DNA of 64,000 bases from Bradyrhizobium sp. 4 (GTDB lineage: Bacteria; Pseudomonadota; Alphaproteobacteria; Rhizobiales; Xanthobacteraceae): contig NZ_CP064686.1 in the NCBI RefSeq assembly GCF_023100905.1, positions 5,952,001 to 6,016,000 on the forward strand, in the 5' to 3' direction. The number at the start of each line of letters is the position of its first letter. The stretch's first letter is position 1. The position numbers and the translations under genes were made by a program. Under the pieces are notes generated by a model. The model had not been told where the DNA came from. It made no database searches and saw only the letters and a program-made list of their open reading frames with translations. Positions 59,102-64,000 of this stretch are shown one piece after another.

Positions 59102-60334
59102 ATGGAGTCGCTGATCACGGCGGCGGCCCGCGCGCTCCAAGCCGGCGATCCGCTGGGCGCGCTGAACCGCGTCGCACTGCGCAACGATGCACCTTCGCTG
59201 GCGCTGCGCGGTATCGCGATGGCGCAGCTCGGCGATCTCGCCAAGGCAAAGACATTGCTGCGCAGCGCCGCACGCGCCTTCGGCCCGAGAGAGGCGGTGG
59301 CGCGGGCCAGGTGCGTGGTGGCGGAGGCCGAGATCGCACTCGTCTCGCGCGACCTGAATTGGCCGGCCAACACGCTCGCGGCCGCGCGAGCGACGCTCGC
59401 AAGCCACGGTGACCTCGCCAACGCCGCCCATGCGGGTCACATCGAGGCGCGCCGACTTCTCCTTCTCGGGCGCCTCGATGACGCCGAACGCACGCTGACC
59501 GATATCAACTCCACGCCGCTGTCCCCGGCTTCGCAGGTCGCCCGTGAGCTCGTGATCGCCGGGATCGCCATCAGGCGGCTCCGAACCAAAGACGCGCGCG
59601 CGGCGCTCGGGCGCGCGGCGAGCGCAGCACGGCAGGCCGGCATTCCAGCGCTTGCAGCCGAGGTCGAAAGCGCGAGCCACGTGCTCGACACGCCCGCAGC
59701 GCGCCTGATCACGCGCGGGCACGAACGGCCGTTGCGGCTCGAGGAGGTCGAGGACCTCGCGACATCGGAGGCGCTCGTGGTGGACACGTTCCATCACGCG
59801 GTTCGCAGACGAGGCATCCTCGTGCCGCTCGGAAGGCGGCCGGTGCTGTTCGCGCTCGCCCGCATCCTGGCGCAGGCCTGGCCCGCCGACGTCTCGCGGG
59901 AAGCGTTGATCACGGGAGCGTTTCAGGCAAGGCACGTCGATGAATCGCATCGCGCTCGGCTGCGCGTCGAAATCGGGCGGCTCCGCACCAAGCTCAAGCC
60001 CCTCGCCGATGTCAGCGCGACCAGCCAAGGTTTTGCGCTGACGCCGCACAAGACACCGGGCAAGACGCGCGACGTCCTCGTCCTGGCACGCCCCGTCGAG
60101 GAGAAGCACGCCAATGTGCTCGCCTTCCTCTCCGACGGCGAGCCCTGGTCGAGCTCGGCGCTCGCGCTGGCGCTGGGAACGAGCGCGCGCACCGTGCAGC
60201 GGGCCCTCGAAGAGCTGGCGCGATCGAACAAGGTGCAGTCCTTCGGACACGGAAGGGCGCGGCGCTGGATGACGCCGCCCGTCCCGGGTTTCCCGACAGG
60301 CTTGTTACTCCCCGGACCGCTCCTGAAGACGTAA
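59102..60334 (+). CDS. HTH transcriptional regulator with TPR-like N-terminal region
   Basis: Protein of 410 residues. The N-terminal 190 residues are Ala-rich helices in pairs of about 34 residues resembling TPR/SARP-like repeats (ALQAGDPLGALNRVALRNDA, GHIEARRLLLLGRLDDAERTL). The C-terminal half contains a winged-helix region like OmpR/SARP DNA-binding domains (RRGILVPLGRRPVLFALARILAQAWP, HVDESHRARLRVEIGRLRTKLKPL) and a final HTH (ALGTSARTVQRALEELARSNKVQSFG). It is probably the regulator of the divergent DUF899 gene or of the propeller gene that follows. Confidence 0.75.
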   Translation: MESLITAAARALQAGDPLGALNRVALRNDAPSLALRGIAMAQLGDLAKAKTLLRSAARAFGPREAVARARCVVAEAEIALVSRDLNWPANTLAAARATLASHGDLANAAHAGHIEARRLLLLGRLDDAERTLTDINSTPLSPASQVARELVIAGIAIRRLRTKDARAALGRAASAARQAGIPALAAEVESASHVLDTPAARLITRGHERPLRLEEVEDLATSEALVVDTFHHAVRRRGILVPLGRRPVLFALARILAQAWPADVSREALITGAFQARHVDESHRARLRVEIGRLRTKLKPLADVSATSQGFALTPHKTPGKTRDVLVLARPVEEKHANVLAFLSDGEPWSSSALALALGTSARTVQRALEELARSNKVQSFGHGRARRWMTPPVPGFPTGLLLPGPLLKT

Positions 60335-60364
60335 GGTGTTATTCACGCCACAGGGACCGAGCAG

Positions 60365-61003
60365 ATGAAACGTTCAGCCGCCGAGATCGTCAGGGAATAC
60401 GGGCCCTTTGCGGGCGTCGAAGCCGTGCATGGCGTCACCTATGACGGCACCCATGTCTGGTTCGCGTCCGGCGACAGATTGAACGCGGTCGATCCGGCCG
60501 ATGGCAAGATCGCCCGCTCCATCGATGTCGCCGCGCATGCCGGAACGGCGTTCGACGGCCGTCACCTGTTTCAGATTGCCGAGGACCGCATCCAGAAGAT
60601 TGACGCTGCGACCGGCAAGGTGCTCGCCACCATCCCTGCCCCCGGCGGCGGCGGCGATTCCGGATTGGCCTGGGCCGAGGGCTCGCTCTGGGTCGGACAG
60701 TATCGGGAGCGCAAGATCCATCAGGTCGATCCCCAGACCGGAAAGATTCTCCGCACCATCGAAAGCAAGCGCTTCGTCACCGGGGTGACGTGGGTCGACG
60801 GGGAGCTCTGGCACGGCACCTGGGAAGGCGAGGACAGCGACATCAGGCGGATCGACCCCGAGACGGGCAAGGTGCTGGAGCAGCTCGACCTGCCTTCAGG
60901 TACCATGGTCTCAGGGCTCGAGTCCGACGGCGGCGATCACTTGTTCTGCGGCGGGGGAAATCGCGGCAATGTGAGAGCCGTCCGCCGTCCCCGGCGCGGC
61001 TAA
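60365..61003 (+). CDS. Beta-propeller protein, glutamine cyclotransferase-like
   Basis: Protein of 212 residues with four or five repeats of the type VTYDGTHVWFASGDRLNAVDPADGKI, LAWAEGSLWVGQYRERKIHQVDPQTGKIL and VTWVDGELWHGTWEGEDSDIRRIDPETGKVL. This is the blade signature of small propellers related to glutaminyl cyclotransferases and PQQ-like domains. No signal peptide, so cytoplasmic. It follows the HTH regulator by 30 bp and is probably co-transcribed with it. Confidence 0.8.
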   Translation: MKRSAAEIVREYGPFAGVEAVHGVTYDGTHVWFASGDRLNAVDPADGKIARSIDVAAHAGTAFDGRHLFQIAEDRIQKIDAATGKVLATIPAPGGGGDSGLAWAEGSLWVGQYRERKIHQVDPQTGKILRTIESKRFVTGVTWVDGELWHGTWEGEDSDIRRIDPETGKVLEQLDLPSGTMVSGLESDGGDHLFCGGGNRGNVRAVRRPRRG

Positions 61004-61154
61004 TCTCAGGATGGGCCCCACAGCTTTATTCAAGCTGCTTGCCGACACTTGGCTGTTGCGCTCGCTGCGATCATGCGGACGTGAGTGCCTAGCCACATTC
61101 CTAAGGGGCGTACGAAAGACGCTCGCCCCAATGCGGGTTGAACCGATGAATGGA

Positions 61155-61183
61155 TTGACAGTCGGCCTCCGCACTACTTATCT
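61155..61183 (+). promoter_or_regulatory. Predicted sigma-70 promoter of the LysE gene
   Basis: TTGACA (61155-61160) is a perfect -35 box; after 17 bp comes TTATCT (61178-61183), a partial -10 box. Transcription would start near 61190, about 30 bp before the ATG. Confidence 0.6.
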
Positions 61184-61218
61184 CATACTGCTCATTCCTT
61201 TTCACGGTATCCCTTCCT

Positions 61219-61869
61219 ATGTTCAACGCTCACGTTCTGCTCGCGTTCACCCTTGCATCGCTGGTGCTGAACATTACTCCAGGTCCGGACATGATGTTGA
61301 CGCTCACGCGCGGCATGACGCAAGGCTTTAGAGCTGCCTTCATGAGCGTCTTGGGGACATTCTTTGCCGGATTCATCCAAATACCGCTTGTTGTTCTAGG
61401 TCTCGCCGAAATCTTCCAGCATTCACCGGAACTGTTCTCCGCCGTGAGATTGCTCGGTGCGGCTTACCTAGCATACCTTGGTGTTCGCGCTTTTTGGCGG
61501 AGTATTCGCCTCGATAAGAATACAGCACGCGCGGCGCCGGCAGGCGCACACCGAGCTGCTTTCATACAGGGCTTCACTACGAACCTGCTCAACCCGAAGG
61601 TCTTCCTGTTTATGACGGCGTTCCTGCCCCAATTCACTGATCACACTGTTGGTCCGGTCTGGGAACAACTGTTGATTCTTGCAGTAGTCTCGAAGACCCT
61701 TGGCTGCGTCGTCTATGTCGGCATCGCCGCTGGCGCTTCCAGCATTGGCGGCTGGCTTTCCCGCAACGCCTGGTTTGCCAAGCTACAAGAAGGCATCCTT
61801 GGCGCTGTCATGCTTGCCATTGCAGGGTTGCTTTTCGTTGATCGTAGCGCCCCGGCGCCCACGCGCTAG
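61219..61869 (+). CDS. LysE/RhtB-family amino acid exporter
   Basis: Membrane protein of 216 residues with about six segments. LNITPGPDMMLTLTRGMTQGFRAAFMSVLGT is the family signature, and GFTTNLLNPKVFLFMTAFLPQF the second conserved block. It exports amino acids such as homoserine or threonine. Its base composition is visibly lower in GC than neighbours (many codons ending in A or T, such as gct tac cta gca tac ctt), hinting at recent acquisition. Confidence 0.92.
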   Translation: MFNAHVLLAFTLASLVLNITPGPDMMLTLTRGMTQGFRAAFMSVLGTFFAGFIQIPLVVLGLAEIFQHSPELFSAVRLLGAAYLAYLGVRAFWRSIRLDKNTARAAPAGAHRAAFIQGFTTNLLNPKVFLFMTAFLPQFTDHTVGPVWEQLLILAVVSKTLGCVVYVGIAAGASSIGGWLSRNAWFAKLQEGILGAVMLAIAGLLFVDRSAPAPTR

Positions 61870-61926
61870 GCTAGCGCCCTCCTCGCCTGCCCTGTAGACT
61901 TCCGCTCCGGGCGGCCTGGGGGATTG

Positions 61927-63495
61927 ATGCGACTAACGCTGAACTTGAAGACTATCCTGATCGCCATCGCGGTGCTCGCGGCGTCGTTCTTCATCAGCCT
62001 GAAGGCGATGGACTGGCTGTCGCCGCGCGCGACCAATTCCGCGCCTCCGGTCGCGCAACTGCCGCCGCTGCCGCCCGCCTCCAAGAGCTCGATCGTGATC
62101 GCACCGGTCGCCATCGCGGTGTCGGCGATCCGCGAGCAGGCCGAGAAGGCCGCGCCGCGTAATTTCGCGGGGAAGGCCGAGAACCCGATCTCGCAGATCC
62201 TGGAGAACGCCGACATCGGCTGGTCCGCCGTACGCGGGCCGATGGCGGCTGCCGGCGACAAGGACGTGCTGACGATTTCGACGCCACTCAGCGGCAAGCT
62301 GAACGTGACGGGATCGCTGTCCTCGAAGGCCACCGGCGCGCTCGGCGACGCGCTCAGCGGCGTGCTCGGCGGTGACGCGGCGAAACGAATCGGCGCGGTC
62401 AACATCAAGAACCTGAATGCCAGCGCCGAGATCAAGGGTAACGTGGTCATCACCTCGCGCCCGAAGCTCGCCGCGAACTGGCATCTCGAGCCCAATCTCG
62501 GCGCCCAGGTCAATCTCGGCGACACCAACCTCAACGTCGCCGGCGCCAAGGTCAACGTGCCGGCGCAGGTGAAGCCGCTGATCGACAAGAACGTCGGCGA
62601 GCAGATCAACATCGTCTCCGAGCGCATCCGCAACGATCCGTCGCTGCGGGAGAATGCGAAGCTGCAATGGGCCAAGGCCTGCCGCTCGATTCCGCTGCAA
62701 GGCTCGGGGTCTTCCGCCGCGCTGCCGCCGCTCTGGCTCGAGATGAAGCCGACCCGCGCCATCGCGGCGCAGCCGCGCGTCGACGCACAGAACGTGACGC
62801 TGCTGCTTGGCCTCGAGCTCGAGACGCGCGTGATCTCGACACCGTCCAAGCCGGACTGTCCGTTCCCCGACAAGATCTCGATCGTGCCGCCGACCGGCAC
62901 CGGCGTGAACATCGGCGTGCCGATCGACGTGCCCTTCACCGAGATCAACAAGCTGATCGCGGCGCAGATGGTCGGCCACACCTATCCCGAGGACGGCTCC
63001 GGTCCGGTCGATGTCACCGTGAAAAGCGTCAACGTGGTCCCGTCGGGCGAGCGGTTGCTGATCTCGCTCCTGGTCCGCGCCAAGGAGAAGAAGAGCTGGC
63101 TCGGTCTCGGCGCGGAGGCGACCGTGCATATCTGGGGCCGGCCGATGCTCGACCAGGCGCAGCAGACGCTGCGACTCGCCGATATCCAGCTCGCGGTGGA
63201 ATCCGAGGCGGCCTTCGGCCTGCTCGGCGCGGCGGCGCGCGCGGTCGTGCCGCAGATGCAGCAGGCGCTGGTGCAGAAGGCGTCTCTCGACCTGAAGCCG
63301 ATCGCCGCCAACGCCCGTGAGAAGATCGCGGGCGCGATCGCCGACTACCAGAAGAACGAGGACGGCCTCAAGGTCGATGCCAAGATCGACAGCCTCACTC
63401 TCGCCGACATCGCCTTCGATTCCAAGACGCTGCGCATCGTCGCCGAAGCCGGCGGCTCGCTCAATGTGTATGTCACCAAGCTGTCGGGAATGTAG
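61927..63495 (+). CDS. DUF4403 family protein
   Basis: Protein of about 522 residues with one N-terminal membrane segment (ILIAIAVLAASFFISLKAM) and a large extracytoplasmic part. Two tandem BPI/lipocalin-like halves are suggested: KPTRAIAAQPRV, PFTEINKLIAAQMVG, VVPSGERLLISLLVRAKEK and FGLLGAAARAVVPQMQQALVQKASLDLKP match the DUF4403 pattern. Such folds may bind lipids. ATG 61927 chosen; a TTG one codon earlier is also open. GC content returns to the local average. Confidence 0.85.
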   Translation: MRLTLNLKTILIAIAVLAASFFISLKAMDWLSPRATNSAPPVAQLPPLPPASKSSIVIAPVAIAVSAIREQAEKAAPRNFAGKAENPISQILENADIGWSAVRGPMAAAGDKDVLTISTPLSGKLNVTGSLSSKATGALGDALSGVLGGDAAKRIGAVNIKNLNASAEIKGNVVITSRPKLAANWHLEPNLGAQVNLGDTNLNVAGAKVNVPAQVKPLIDKNVGEQINIVSERIRNDPSLRENAKLQWAKACRSIPLQGSGSSAALPPLWLEMKPTRAIAAQPRVDAQNVTLLLGLELETRVISTPSKPDCPFPDKISIVPPTGTGVNIGVPIDVPFTEINKLIAAQMVGHTYPEDGSGPVDVTVKSVNVVPSGERLLISLLVRAKEKKSWLGLGAEATVHIWGRPMLDQAQQTLRLADIQLAVESEAAFGLLGAAARAVVPQMQQALVQKASLDLKPIAANAREKIAGAIADYQKNEDGLKVDAKIDSLTLADIAFDSKTLRIVAEAGGSLNVYVTKLSGM

Positions 63496-63629
63496 CGCGC
63501 GCCTTTCCTCAACGGATCCGTTCGCGTCGTCGCTTGCGCCGCTGGCATTCTGGTCGGAGGATGCTAAGCTGCTCTTCACAACCTCAGACGAGGTCCTGAC
63601 AGCATCGTAGCTGATAACGCGAGGACAAC

Positions 63630-64000
63630 ATGGAAGCCGGCACGGTCCCCCCTGCGCCGGCACTGGTGCGCTTTTCCGGCATTCAAAAGACCTACGATGG
63701 CGAGCACCTCGTGGTGAAGAACCTCGATCTCGACATCAGGAAGGGCGAGTTCGTCACCCTGCTCGGCCCGTCCGGATCGGGCAAGACGACCACGCTGATG
63801 ATGCTGGCCGGCTTCGAGGTTCCGACCCAGGGCGAGATCTACCTCGCGGACCGGCCGATCAAGAACGTGCCGCCACACAAGCGCGACATCGGCATGGTGT
63901 TCCAGAACTATGCCTTGTTTCCGCACCTGACGATTGCGGAGAATATCGCCTTCCCGCTATCCGTCCGCAACACGAACAAGGCCGAAGCGCAGGAGCGCGT
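63630..64000 (+). CDS. ABC transporter ATP-binding protein, polyamine/PotA-type (partial)
   Basis: N-terminal 123 residues; the rest lies beyond the right edge. SGIQKTYDGEHLVVKNLDLDI opens the domain, Walker A GPSGSGKTT is at 46-54 and the Q-loop Gln92 lies in GMVFQNYALFPHLT. The ALFPHLTIAENIAFPL text is typical of spermidine/putrescine and related CUT-type importers. ATG 63630 has GAGGA upstream. It probably starts an operon with permease and binding-protein genes outside the window. Confidence 0.92.
   Translation, partial: MEAGTVPPAPALVRFSGIQKTYDGEHLVVKNLDLDIRKGEFVTLLGPSGSGKTTTLMMLAGFEVPTQGEIYLADRPIKNVPPHKRDIGMVFQNYALFPHLTIAENIAFPLSVRNTNKAEAQER

Noticed and set aside
61011..61331. 106-codon plus-strand frame upstream of and overlapping the LysE gene
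   Set aside because: Overlaps the promoter and the LysE start in another frame, with no motif.
1..64000. CRISPR arrays, tRNA/rRNA genes, insertion sequences, prophage
   Set aside because: No regularly spaced direct repeats, no tRNA T-loop/anticodon pattern noticed, no transposase, integrase or phage structural motifs among the frames. A tRNAscan or Infernal run would be decisive.

Overview
The window is a chromosomal segment of a high-GC alphaproteobacterium, most likely Bradyrhizobium or a close relative in the Nitrobacteraceae. This rests on the gene order of the division/cell-wall cluster, a 601-residue FtsZ with a long linker and a DIPAFLRR tail, an alphaproteobacterial RNase P RNA, and intergenic palindromic repeats of the kind scattered through Bradyrhizobium genomes. 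No database search was possible, so family names rest on motifs, length and context.

Left third (1-21.5 kb, all minus strand): a near-complete dcw cluster. In transcription order it is rsmH-ftsL-ftsI-murE-murF-mraY-murD-ftsW-murG-murC-murB-ddl-ftsQ-ftsA-ftsZ-lpxC-bamD, with several 4-bp ATGA overlaps. It makes the lipid II precursor (MurB-G, MraY, Ddl), builds the septum (FtsZ/A/Q/L/W/I) and adds two outer-membrane functions (LpxC, BamD). No mraZ is seen upstream of rsmH. Breaks in the array at 6461-6810 and 1847-2207 hold promoter-like and terminator-like sequence.

Middle (21.5-40 kb): a murein amidase; an ECF sigma factor with its DGPF/YCII partner; rnpB; an alpha/beta hydrolase; a DUF983 protein divergent from a MocR-type regulator; a TauE/SafE permease; an O-antigen ligase-like protein; a multidrug ABC exporter plus MATE pump with a structured leader containing a 24-codon upstream ORF; an EmrAB-type pump under a TetR repressor with a perfect palindromic operator; and two single-domain response regulators.

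Right third (39.5-64 kb): a Crp/Fnr regulator; an amidase / taurine-type ABC importer / deacylase operon with no ATPase gene; an extensin-like lipoprotein; a divergent pair of DUF2147 paralogues; a secreted FecR-domain protein with a Gln/Pro-rich tail; a NUDIX hydrolase; a lipid-flavoured cluster (phosphatidylserine decarboxylase, class III aminotransferase, Mpo1/DUF962-like membrane protein, PmtA-like methyltransferase, GT4 glycosyltransferase); an L,D-transpeptidase; cytochrome c; a DUF899 protein divergent from an HTH regulator and beta-propeller; a lower-GC LysE exporter; a DUF4403 protein; and the start of a polyamine-type ABC ATPase cut by the window edge.

The most interesting unexplained structures are the 5' leader of the ABC/MATE efflux operon (33.7-34.0 kb), the possible aminolipid/phospholipid module at 51.1-56.4 kb, a minus-strand terminator with no gene to serve at 38.4 kb, a MocR operator-like repeat set at 26.4 kb, and a 27-codon membrane-peptide ORF at 46.7 kb. 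No tRNA, rRNA, CRISPR array, insertion sequence or prophage was seen.
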